Source of the DNA: Agapetus fuscipes
Lineage: Eukaryota; Arthropoda; Insecta; Trichoptera; Glossosomatidae
Length of the DNA stretch: 64,000 bases
Assembly (NCBI GenBank): GCA_951799405.1
Contig: OX637363.1
Span: forward strand, 6,324,001 to 6,388,000
Direction of reading: 5' to 3'
The position numbers and the translations under genes were made by a program. This document shows positions 1 through 8,440 of this stretch, piece by piece (the first letter of the stretch is position 1; each line of letters opens with the position of its first letter). The notes under the pieces are model-generated. The model was not told the origin of the DNA, searched no databases, and saw only the letters and a program-made list of their open reading frames with translations.

Positions 1-7
1 ACCCTTA

Positions 8-190
8 AATCTAATCTAATCTAATCTAAGCTGCAAAGATATATATCATTTAAGATTTATATTAAATGCATTCCCACAAGCAGACATGTATAATTTCGCG
101 CTAACACATGCCGCATGTGGACCTAAATTATAAAAATTCAATCTCAAATGAAGATAAGCCCTGAAACTCTTGCCGTCCTTCCCAAAAAAA
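8..190 (-). repeat. R1 (LINE-b 3' tail), 5'-truncated
   Basis: R1 is the most abundant repeat here. Read in sense it starts near CCTTGACTTATAGG, runs about 265 bp and ends TTTGCAACTTAGATTAGATTAGA. In copies at 641, 21860, 33155 and 55570 it is continuous with the stop codon of a LINE ORF, so it is read as that LINE's 3' UTR. This copy keeps only the 3' part, and its ATCTA tail repeat lies at 10-31. Confidence 0.75.
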
Positions 191-640
191 TACGGCATAA
201 TAAAAAGATATCGGAAATTTTAAACTCTTAAATAATATTTTTTAATTAAGATGGATTAGAAATTTGGAGCAAAGGGTTCAGTTAACTTTATTAGCATAAA
301 ATAATATTTAAAAAAAACGTCTCGGGGGTCGTTAAGTGAAATTTTAATTATTTTTCAATAGGGTATGCAAATTGTCTGAAGGAAGACTGAAGGCATTATT
401 AAAAAATACGACTGAAGGGTTGGTTTTATAATCCAAAGATTTTCGGGTGAGAAAATTAAGGATAAACATTTTCATTATTATAATTTTTTTTTTTGTTATT
501 TGTGAAAAATAATATTTGATTAATAAAAACAGTTATTCGGCTTTTCAATTTTCAAATGTAAAAAATGTTTTTGTATTTGTTGGGATCAGTAATTCAGGAA
601 ACATTTTATTATTATTTTCGATAAGGGACCACGCATGCAG
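191..640. other. AT-rich interval, nothing recognised
   Basis: Poly-A and poly-T runs and no coding signal. It lies between two R1 copies. Confidence 0.5.
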
Positions 641-1035
641 AAATGGCGGTTGATCTGTAGATAATGTTGGCGGCTAGGACTAGGATTTTGTAAATTAGAA
701 TCTTGTATTATGATTTAGTTTTGATGTCCAGACATATTATTATTTGTTGATTTTAAAAATGTGATTTGTTGTGTATGTTCCTTGACTTAAAAATTGGTAT
801 GCGGCTGACCACCCATACTGTAAAAAATGGTTCACTTTGCCAATACCACCCCTGTGTCAGGGAAGGTCGGCAAAAGTTGCAGGGTTTATGTTCATTTAAG
901 GTTTGGATTTTATTTGTAAGTACACATTCAGCATTTGTAAGCGCGAACTACCCGTGTTTGTTTGTGGGCATGCATTCGATATGAGCTTTAAATATTAATA
1001 TATCTTTGCAACTTAGATTATAGATTATAGACCAT
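641..1035 (+). repeat. LINE-b 3' end plus R1 tail
   Basis: Begins with the terminal LINE codons (TGGCGGTTGATCTGTA), continues through an AT-rich 3' UTR to CCTTGACTT at 779, then a full R1 ending GCAACTTAGATTATAG. The short ORF at 766-984 recurs in other R1 copies only because the DNA is shared. Confidence 0.75.
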
Positions 1036-1192
1036 GCATCTTTACGTTGTTCCGTTCTTGCACACTTCTTGCATCTCCTCTACATTCATCACTCTCTTCA
1101 TACATGCTCTTTTATTTTTCTAACTCCTTTCCATTATTTGCCATCTCGATTATTTTATTTCTTTCAGACTACCCAGTGGGGAAAACGAAAAG
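1036..1192 (-). pseudogene. LINE ORF2 C-terminal fragment
   Basis: On the minus strand it translates to a basic segment with ACMKRVMNVEEMQEVCK. This matches the C-terminal ACMKKVM-x-KEVCKD block of the LINE-a and LINE-b copies elsewhere in the window (2487-2678, 21860-21960). Flanking sequence is too decayed to place more of the protein. It is a dead 5'-truncated fragment. Confidence 0.55.
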
Positions 1193-1205
1193 GTTTAGTT
1201 AAGTT

Positions 1206-1640
1206 CTAATCTAATCTAATCTTAGTTTTTTTTCTTAAGAAATTCTGTGCGGGAGACTCCCTAGATTCTAGAGACTCAAGGGGTCTATGACACTTGTTGA
1301 ATTTTTGCTGTAGTGCCGCAGAGGTGTTGCAAATATATGTAGCATTAAAGATTCACATCATACGCATTTTTACAAGCAGACAAGTATAAGTTCGCGCTTA
1401 AACGTGCTGCATGTGGACCTACAATATAAAAACCCGAATCTTATATGAACATACACCCTGCAACTCTAGCAGACCTTTGTCGAGGACCTTTGACCCATAA
1501 GACCTTTGACCCCCATAAGTCGAGAAACATACACAACAAATTACTTTTTTTAAATCAACAAATAATTATATGTCTGGACATCAAAACCTAAACTGAAAAC
1601 AAATTTCAATTTAAAAAGTTGATGAAGGAAATTAAGAGAA
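1206..1640 (-). repeat. R1 copy split by an S1 SINE fragment
   Basis: The ATCTA tail lies at 1206-1224 and the body resumes at 1330. Between them (about 1229-1330) is the tail of an S1 SINE (TGTGCGGGAGACTCCC, then the GTGCCGCAGAGGTG block), also minus. The middle of this R1 has a small rearrangement with CCTTTGACCC repeated near 1480-1515. The LINE-b 3' UTR follows from about 1515. Confidence 0.65.
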
Positions 1641-1688
1641 AATATGAGTTGGCGCCAATTCCTTATGCTTCTTCGATTATTTTTTCAG

Positions 1689-1778
1689 TGGAGGTTCTTC
1701 ACGAAGACGACAAACCTCTGGATATCCTGCTGTCCGAGGATAAGGCCGTGCAGTTCATCCTAAGATATGCAAAAACTG
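1689..1778 (+). CDS. Candidate internal exon of a host gene
   Basis: A pyrimidine-rich stretch ending TTTTTTCAG (1680-1688) is a good splice acceptor, and ACTG followed by GTAAGTG (1779 on) is a strong donor. The 90 bp between them stay open in the frame starting at 1691. They give 29 residues with an acidic, amphipathic look (EVLHEDDKPLDILLSEDKAV and then QFILRYAKT), flanked by split codons (phase 1 at both ends). Codons are clearly GC-richer than the surrounding AT-rich DNA, and no other copy occurs in the window, which argues against a repeat. I do not recognise the protein. Neighbouring exons are not visible, so they must lie outside the window or across long introns. It could be a chance ORF, but paired consensus splice sites make that less likely. 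Confidence 0.5.
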
Positions 1779-2039
1779 GTAAGTGATTCAATTCTTAAGT
1801 GTAAAAGTAATCCATTCTTTGCTTTTGTTTTTTTTTCACACATTATAAAATTTTCCTCAGTCCACGTTTCTTATTTATTCAAATATTTTCTGGTTGATTA
1901 CAAAACGTTAAAAAAAACAAACACACTTTTAACGGAACGTTTTTGTTTTTCAACACGAGAAAATTGGCCCAGTTTTGGACAAATGTGAAAAGGCAAATTG
2001 AAGAAATGCAGTTATTTTTTTTAGAACTATACTGATTAT

Positions 2040-2150
2040 ATTAAAATACTGTTTTATTTTCACTGAATTAATTATATTAGGATGATCGTAAGTGATCGAA
2101 AACGTTTGTGTATGTTAATAAATTGAGTTAAAATAAAACAGTGTTTTAAT
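2040..2150 (+). repeat. Degenerate H2-type fragment
   Basis: Contains GATCGAAAACGTTTG (2092-2106), the 3' half of the H2 hammerhead-like core. It is flanked by inverted ACTGTTTTATTTTCACT-like arms at about 2045 and 2125. The CTGATGA half is missing. Confidence 0.35.
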
Positions 2151-2159
2151 AAAATTGTT

Positions 2160-2680
2160 TTAGATCTATCAAGCAAAGAACAAGCGATTGACGATGGATC
2201 TGAGAATTGCGCTACATAATGGCATATTGTAACCGACTTTGATGTATGGAAGTGAAGCATGGACAGTGAACGATAGCGAAATGAGTAAAAGTATTTACTG
2301 CGAAAATGAAGCATTTGAGAAGCATGAAAAAACCCTGAAGGATAGAGTTAGGAATGAATGGGTTAAGAAATAATGTAAGTTGAAAGAGGATGTGAACGCT
2401 AAGGTACAAAATAATGCAATGGGATGGTTTGGGCATGTGGAGACAATGAATGATGATAGACGACAAAGCATATAAGCAGAAGAAATGTGAAAGGAAAGGG
2501 ACGACCGAAAGAAGTATGGAGTGATCAGATTGAGGAGATTGTGAAAGAATGGGATATACAAGGTGAGCGTAGAAGAAGACAATGCATGAAAAAGGTGATG
2601 GATATGAATGAACTGAAAGAGGTATGTAAGGATAGTAAGAAATGGAGGCAGCTTTGCAGAGGCTCTGGCCGCCCCTAGCG
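2160..2680 (+). pseudogene. LINE-a ORF2 C-terminal region, broken
   Basis: Three frames together spell the end of a non-LTR retrotransposon reverse transcriptase. First comes a PTLMYGSEAWTV motif (about 2233-2270), then a KTLKDRVRNEW block (2325-2365), then GRPKEVWSDQIEEIVKEW through RRRQCMKKVMDMNELKEVCK (2493-2640), ending CRGSGRP and stop at 2678. Several indels and stops separate the pieces, so it is dead. The same blocks occur at 44080-44690 (plus) and 51345-51975 (minus), defining the family. Only the 3' end is present, as expected for incomplete target-primed reverse transcription. I cannot place it in a named LINE clade with confidence. Confidence 0.7.
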
Positions 2681-2789
2681 GAATTGTTTCAGAGTAACAG
2701 CTACAGGAACATTCTATGAATTAAAAAAAACAAATATGAATTTTCAATGTTAATACACAAACCATACAATGTTAAAATGCAGTTTCTTT

Positions 2790-2905
2790 TTGGGGTTTGC
2801 TGCCGCGATCTATCGGAGCAGGAGCTTCCGTACGTTTCGCTCAAATCTGCGAACGGCTTCTTCAGTGACGCTGATGATAAAGTTAATGTTTGCCCATCGC
2901 AGATA
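2790..2905 (-). repeat. H1 element, degenerate copy
   Basis: On the minus strand, CTGAAGA (2855-2861) is followed by a weak hairpin, then GAAACGTACGG. It has the same layout as the H1 copies at 32535 and 40315, with eroded stems. Confidence 0.5.
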
Positions 2906-2921
2906 AGGGCCTAGATCTAGA

Positions 2922-3235
2922 CGGGTCTGTAGCTAAATGGTAAAACTGCGGACTCTGAATGGGAAGGTTGTGGGTTCGAATCCCGGCGGAGCACAAAAAA
3001 TATCCCATTTATATTTTCAAATTTTGCTCTTCGCTGGGTTCAAAAATTCATAAACCTTTACCAATTACCGGTCATCAAAGGTCCATCCAGCCTTACAGCA
3101 ACTGGGTCTTGCTTGAATATTGGCGCTTTGTAGCGACGACCAAGCTCGTACACCTCTGCAGCACTACAACAAGTGTCATAGACCCCTAGAGTCTCTAGAA
3201 TCTAGGGAGTCTCCCGCACAGGATTTCTTGAAAAA
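2922..3235 (+). repeat. S1 SINE (tRNA-derived), tail type A
   Basis: S1 begins with a tRNA-like head. Here an A-box-like TAGCTAAATGG lies at 2930-2940 and a perfect B box GGTTCGAATCC at 2973-2983. An S1 body follows with the GACCGGTC palindrome and ACTGGGTCTTGCTTGA. This copy has tail type A, ending in a GAGACT/AGTCTC imperfect hairpin and a poly-A run at 3231-3240. It would be transcribed by RNA polymerase III and mobilised by a LINE in trans (family knowledge). It faces another S1 at 3310-3560. Confidence 0.75.
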
Positions 3236-3305
3236 AAAAAGGGCGAAACGTCCGGAAGCTCTGACAGACCACGGCAACAGTACCCTGCGTATGAAACCCA
3301 ATATG
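3236..3305 (+). repeat. H1 element fragment
   Basis: GGGCGAAACGTCCGGAAGCT plus the arm ACCACGGCAACAG, the 3' half of an H1 unit, caught between two inverted S1 SINEs. Confidence 0.5.
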
Positions 3306-3309
3306 AATT

Positions 3310-3560
3310 TTGTAGTGCCGCAGAGGTGTACGAGCTTGGTCGTCGCTACAAAGCGCCAATACTCAAGCAAGACCCAGTTGCTGTTAGGCTGGATGGACCT
3401 TTGGTGACCGGTCATTGGTAAAGGTTTATGAATTTTTCAACCCAGCGAAGAGCACATTCGAAATATAAATGGTATATTTTTGTGCTCCGCCGGGATCCGA
3501 ATCCACAAACTTCAATTTACGAGTCAGAAGTGTTGCCACTACGGACTACGGACCGGTCCA
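3310..3560 (-). repeat. S1 SINE, inverted partner
   Basis: Nearly the mirror of 2922-3190: same body, CCGGGATCCGAATCC as the B-box side, and a head ending at ACCGGTCC. Together the two copies form an inverted repeat with arms of about 250 bp and a 120-bp spacer. Confidence 0.7.
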
Positions 3561-3976
3561 AGTACTTAGTTTTCATACTCACCGTTTGAGTAATGAGTTT
3601 CGAAAAATTAATTATGTATCTGATACATTAATATTAATTATTACGCGGTATCTGTTTTATTTGAAAACAAAGCAGGGGTGTGCATCTACGCTTAAAGTGG
3701 CTCTCCTCTTCCCAGTGACGCGCGCTTTCATTTATTAGGGGTGAAAAATGAACTACGCTACTGATTGATGATGCTGCAGGACCCCAAGTATAGACCTTAG
3801 TTGGTAACTCAACCGTTGGGTGTACCAGAAAATGTATGGAAATTGAAACAGCGCCTTGAAGAAGCGCTTAACTTTAGGGTAGCATGCTATAAATAAGTTC
3901 AAACTAAATGTTGTATACTTAGGTACAGGACATTGAGTAATAACAAAGAGGTGCAGAAACTAACTTACTTCATTGA
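3561..3976. other. No recognised feature
   Basis: Single-copy-looking AT-rich DNA. The last stretch before 3976 is probably the far end of the R3 repeat that M2 interrupts. Confidence 0.4.
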
Positions 3977-4195
3977 GCGAAGGGTGCCATACAAATCGAT
4001 TCCCATCGGCTTCCCTTTTAAGATGAGGCAACAAAGTAGTTATAAAATACAGGCACAAAGTAAAAAAATACATCTAAAACCACAGAAACAATACGTATTT
4101 TTTCCCCATTGAAACCATGCAGTCTACTTTATTATCATTTTTGACTCATTTTAAAAGGGAAACCGATGGGAATCGAGTTGTATGGCACCCTTCGC
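3977..4195. mobile_element. M2 MITE (hAT-like), copy 1
   Basis: Terminal inverted repeats GCGAAGGGTGCCATACAA at both ends extend inward through the CCGATGGGAATCG-like arms. The interior is non-coding. It interrupts an R3 repeat. The better-preserved copy at 44234 shows the hAT features. Confidence 0.6.
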
Positions 4196-4640
4196 CACAG
4201 TATCTACCACTTTTGTTTCAGTCCTGTCAAACGTTGCAGTTGTGTAGTCATACAAAACATGTTTTTTCGTGTCAAATTTTTATGTTTTTTTGCTTTCTCC
4301 ATTTTGTGTTTTGACACCCAATTACAATACATGCCATAATGTCTTAAAATAATGCCTTTTTCCTTTAAAATTTGACAATTTTATCCATCACAATATTTAT
4401 ACCGCGTGCATCTATGTACGGACTTCTCCAGGCATAGTACGCACGCGGCAATGCTGCCACCTTTTTAGAAACATTTTTACATTTGTCCCAGTTTTTTTTG
4501 TATACATGGAAATGAAACTGTGAAGTTCTTTGTTCTCTTTCTTACTAATGATCATTTTCGTAAGTAGGTTGAAACAGATATATAGTGTCTATTTTCGTTA
4601 AAATAGTTTCAAGTCCACAGATATCATAAGCAATGATACA
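4196..4640 (-). repeat. R3 dispersed repeat
   Basis: Reverse-complement relative of 50670-51170. The shared blocks include CCTGTCAAACGTTGCAG, GTGTAGTCATACAAAA and TTACTAATGATCATTTTCG. Function unknown. Confidence 0.5.
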
Positions 4641-4812
4641 GAACGCTACTGAATAGTGAACAGCTTCGTATGGCCATGTATCTGATACAAAAAGAAAAAT
4701 AGCAGATGCTTTGTTACGAAAGTTAATTTTTTAATTAAGTGATTCTTTTACCAGAAATAAAGAAAGTTGACTTAAAAGCTCGATTGAATTTATGTTTTAT
4801 CTACCTGTCTTT

Positions 4813-5070
4813 AATCTGAGTTGCATAGATATTTCATAATTTAAGATTCATCTCAAATGCATGTCTACAAGTAGACGCGCGTGAATTTGAGCTCATACAT
4901 GCATGCTACATACATACATACAAAATAAAAATAAAAACAAATTTTAAATAAACATACACCCTGCAACTTTTGCTGGCCTAACCTAAAAAAAGTGTGAGAT
5001 CAACAAGGGTGAACTTATTTTAACAGAATAGGTGGTCAACTTCATTCCAATATAAAATGCATGAAACAAT
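4813..5070 (-). repeat. R1 copy, diverged
   Basis: Order is preserved from the tail (GAGTTGCATAGATA) to the GGTGGTCAACTTCAT end. Confidence 0.55.
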
Positions 5071-5149
5071 TTGATAGTTATAGAAAGAAACGTAGGTTAA
5101 TGATTAACACTTCAGACTCGAAAAAGGAAATTCAACAGTCCGATTCCCA

Positions 5150-5470
5150 GTAGCGCAACCACACTAAGCTATGATGTAACTTCTTGCCGCGTTATCCTCG
5201 AAGGGTTTCGAATGTGGCGAGTGGAACCTTTTTATTTTTACATGTAAGGGGACCTCTTCAGCTGAAGTGGGGGTTTTCTAGTTCCCGAGGGGGCTGGTAC
5301 TCATTTCTTGTGAAGGTTGAGTATACTTTGCCGGTACTTTATTTTAGAGTTTGAAATAAACACCCATACCGGGAAATCATTTTTGACATCCTCTGTGGGA
5401 TTCGAACCCGAGCTCACTACATGCAATGCAAGTACTCTACCAACTGAGCTATCGACCGAACAGTACAACA
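5150..5470 (-). repeat. S2 SINE (tRNA-derived)
   Basis: S2 in sense starts GGTCGATAGCTCAGTTGG (A box), then a B box GGTTCGAATCC, a body containing TTTACTCAGCCTTCACAAG and GGGAGCTGGGAAA, and a tail ending AGCTTAGTTGCG. Here the head is at 5430-5462 and the B box near 5398-5412. A second isolated S2-type head lies at 5527-5553. Confidence 0.7.
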
Positions 5471-5958
5471 CAAAAATAGGGATTCAAGCCCAAGACCAGT
5501 CCGTATATTTTTATCTTTTCAAACGCTAGTGCTCTACCATCTGAGCTATCGGTGTTTTGGTTTTTTTCTTACTTTTGACTCAACCATTTTTTACTCCTCG
5601 ACTTAATAGTGTAAGAGCCGGCCGCACGAAACCTTACCTCATTTCTACCAGGCAGAGACTAGTAAGAGGTGATGCTCCACATTAATTACCTGCTTTTAGC
5701 ACAAAAATTAATGTTCCAAACCTGGAGCGTTTTGAATGCGGCCATTTTTTTGTAAATTATAAAAAACGAGCTTTTGAAGTTAGTTGTATGAGCCATGGAG
5801 ATAAAGTAAAAAAATATTATACTACATACATTACTTGTAATAAGAGGATAAACATACTACAAATTTGTATTTCCAACCCTTCTTGTTCAGGAGAAAAAGG
5901 GGTAAAATGTTATTTTTTACAATATATTGTATAACTCAAAAACAAAAAAGAAAATATG

Positions 5959-5962
5959 ATAT
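5959..5962 (+). repeat. Target-site duplication ATAT (left)
   Basis: ATAT immediately before the 5' LTR matches ATAT at 13171-13174. A 4-bp duplication and an ATAT preference are typical of some insect Gypsy elements. Confidence 0.85.
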
Positions 5963-6475
5963 TGTTATGTAAATATAAATATTGAAATAAGTATGGGTAG
6001 TTATAGTGTTATGTAAATATAAATATTGAAATAAGTATGGATAGTTATAGTTATAAGAATCCTCAAAAGTATTGGTAGGTAAGATCGATAATTATGTATA
6101 AGTGTAGAATTCTCTAGGCTAAGTAGGTATTTGTTATAATTATAGGAATACTGTATTACATTTGTAGGTAGGATTTTGGTTGTGTCTAGGTAGTACGTGA
6201 ATCATCGAGAAGTAATAATTGCTCGAACCGTCTAGCGACTTTAGGTCTAGATCATACTACTCTAAAGAGTATAAAGGGTGGGAATGGCCTGCAGAGCGCC
6301 AGTATCATAGAGACTTACAAACACATCGAAGTCATCTGATCAGTGAACCAAAACCAAGTGGAATAATCGAGAAAGTAGTGTGAAAATAAATTTTGTAACA
6401 GTGTAAAATAAATAACTTTTGAAGAAGACCTGTGTATTTTTAATTTGAAGACAATTGAACCCTAATTTCGTAACA
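5963..6475 (+). repeat. 5' LTR
   Basis: Runs from TGTTATG to CGTAACA. The first 44 bp are tandemly repeated (5963-6006 and 6007-6050), differing by one base. Likely TATA box TATAAAG at 6270-6276 and polyadenylation signals AATAAA at 6385-6390 and 6407-6412. Confidence 0.95.
6270..6276 (+). promoter_or_regulatory. LTR core promoter (TATA box)
   Basis: TATAAAG in U3, with an initiator-like CAGTATC about 25 bp downstream. The same motif recurs in the 3' LTR at 12965-12971. Confidence 0.55.
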
Positions 6476-6477
6476 AT

Positions 6478-6495
6478 TGGCGTCAGGTGCGGAAT
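6478..6495 (+). other. Primer-binding site
   Basis: TGGCGTCAGGTGCGGAAT starts two bases after the LTR. TGG is the complement of the CCA end of a tRNA, and the rest implies an acceptor ending CCTGACG. I could not assign the tRNA. Confidence 0.6.
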
Positions 6496-7144
6496 TGTCA
6501 AGAAAAATTAAGATCTTCTTCCTAAAAATAAATAAAATAAATTAAATAGTGTTAAAATGAACTTTAGTCAAATTGAACTTTGTGTGAACTGACTTTTGTG
6601 AAAACAAGTGTTTAAATAAATTTTTGTTAAAAGAAAAGACGCAAAAAGCAAGTTCAAAAAAAAAAATTCTGGAACATCATATGGAACATAATTCTGGACA
6701 TAACATAATGACTATTTTACCGCATTGAGAAAGTCATCAAATTGGACCATAGTTTTTTTTTTATTATTGTGTGTGATTAAAAAATAAAATAAATAAATAA
6801 AATCTTGAAAAATATTACAAAAGAACGTTCCAGATTCATCGAGAAAAAGTTTTTGAATAACTGCCCTTCGTTTACAAGTGTGTGAATGTACATTAAATAC
6901 CTACCTGTGTGTTTGAAAGACTTGAGACGAAATAAATAATTATGTACTATCAGACATTATTATGTAAAAAAATATTGGTGAATTAAAAATAAATATTAAA
7001 AGACAGTACCTACTCACAGTGTAATCAGATAAATTATTATTTTTGCTAAAGTACGTATTCAAAACAGCTATATATATAAAACTCAAAACTTGTATTAAAT
7101 AAATTTGAAAATATTTTTGTTTTGACGTAAATTTTGAAAAAAAA
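6496..7144 (+). other. Retrotransposon 5' leader
   Basis: AT-rich untranslated region between the primer-binding site and the gag ATG, with many short A runs. No ORF of note on the sense strand. Confidence 0.6.
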
Positions 7145-8440
7145 ATGGCAACTAAAGTGAACGTCAAGGACCTCAAAGTCACTGAGCTTAAAAATGAGCT
7201 TCTGGAGAGGGACCTGGAGACCTCAGGAGGAAAGGCAGCCTTACAAGCACGCCTCATAGAGGCCTTGGAACAGTCAGGCGAAGACCCGGCATATTTTGTC
7301 ATGGCGTCTGGAGGGGACCGCGCCTTGGACGAGTTAAATATCAGCATCAACAGTAACCTGACAGGACTGAAGACTGAGATGGCTGACAACGCCAAGACCC
7401 TGAAGGAGGACCTGACCGGGCTGGAGGAGAAGATGACCACCAACCTGAAGGAAGTGGTGACCGACCTGAAGGTGGAAATGGCTGACAACGCCAGGAATCT
7501 GGAGGAAAAGGTGTCCCGAAATCTCACAACCCTGAAAGGAGAAATGGAAGAGAAGATGACAGCCCTGAAGGGGGAAATGGAGACTCGTATATCAAGCCTG
7601 GAGGACCGTCTGCGTGCCGAGCTGGCTGACAAGTGCCAGATGGAGTCCACCAGAATATCCCCCAAAGACGGCCTTCACGACGAGACCGACCAGGGATGCT
7701 CAACTCCAACCAGGGTCACTAGAGGGGATGACGACCCTTCGCTGTCGAAGCACAACCTTCCGACCTTCGACGGGAAGACGTCGTGGGAGGAGTATTTGAC
7801 CCTCTTTGAGACGGCTGCCATGATGGGAGCCTGGAGCCAGCAGAAGAAGGCTTCGGTTCTCAGCCTGTCGCTCCGAGGAGACGCTCTCAGGGTTCTGCAG
7901 GCCATACCCCTGGACAACCGTGGTGACTTTGGGCAGCTGAAGCAGCGCTTGGATATGCGCTATGGCCACAAGTGCCTGGAGCAGCTGTACAAGTCGCAGC
8001 TGAACACAAGGGTGCAGAAGCCCAACGAGAGCCTCCAGGAGTTTGAAATGGACATCGCCCGCCTGGTACGAGACGCTTACCCGACAGCCTCCGACGACAT
8101 CTGTGAGAGCTTGGCAGTGGACAAGTTCCTAAATGGATTGCGGGAATGGGAGACGCAACAGGCCGTAAAACTGGCCCATCCCAAGGCTTTGAACGAGGCG
8201 CTCAGCCAAGCTCTCGAGTTTGAGGCTGTCAAACAGTCCATCAGGGGCCACGCCAGGGTTCGTGCAGTCGAGGCAGAGGAGGTCAAGCTACCTACAACCG
8301 AGGAGCTAATTGAAAAAGTGCTGGAACGTCTGAGACCTCGAAGACGAGACCCACGCTGCTGGAACTGCGGACAGCTGGGCCACCTTAGCACCAAGTGTCC
8401 CAAGCCTCAGAAACCCAGAAAACAGGCTGCGGAAAACTAG
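7145..8440 (+). CDS. gag: Gag polyprotein with N-terminal SAP domain
   Basis: A 431-residue Gag, the capsid/nucleocapsid protein that packages element RNA in cytoplasmic particles. Residues about 5-43 fit a SAP domain, the helix-extension-helix DNA-binding fold: leucines spaced as in LKVTELKNELLERDL, then TSGGKAALQARL. Residues about 60-165 are a charged heptad-like coiled coil with repeated MADNA and LKGEMEE units. The conserved Gypsy capsid region follows (LPTFDGKTSWEEYL at about 205 onward, to about 370). A CCHC zinc knuckle near the C-terminus has C405, C408, H413 and C418. The ATG at 7145 has a good A-rich context and is the first in frame after the leader. The stop (8438-8440) overlaps pol in the -1 frame. 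SAP is not a usual Gag part and may tether particles or the integration complex to chromatin (inference). Confidence 0.93.
   Translation: MATKVNVKDLKVTELKNELLERDLETSGGKAALQARLIEALEQSGEDPAYFVMASGGDRALDELNISINSNLTGLKTEMADNAKTLKEDLTGLEEKMTTNLKEVVTDLKVEMADNARNLEEKVSRNLTTLKGEMEEKMTALKGEMETRISSLEDRLRAELADKCQMESTRISPKDGLHDETDQGCSTPTRVTRGDDDPSLSKHNLPTFDGKTSWEEYLTLFETAAMMGAWSQQKKASVLSLSLRGDALRVLQAIPLDNRGDFGQLKQRLDMRYGHKCLEQLYKSQLNTRVQKPNESLQEFEMDIARLVRDAYPTASDDICESLAVDKFLNGLREWETQQAVKLAHPKALNEALSQALEFEAVKQSIRGHARVRAVEAEEVKLPTTEELIEKVLERLRPRRRDPRCWNCGQLGHLSTKCPKPQKPRKQAAEN

Noticed and set aside
6940..7665. 241-codon minus-strand ORF
   Set aside because: Shadow of the coiled-coil region of gag; serine/arginine-rich antisense of the repeated Gag codons.
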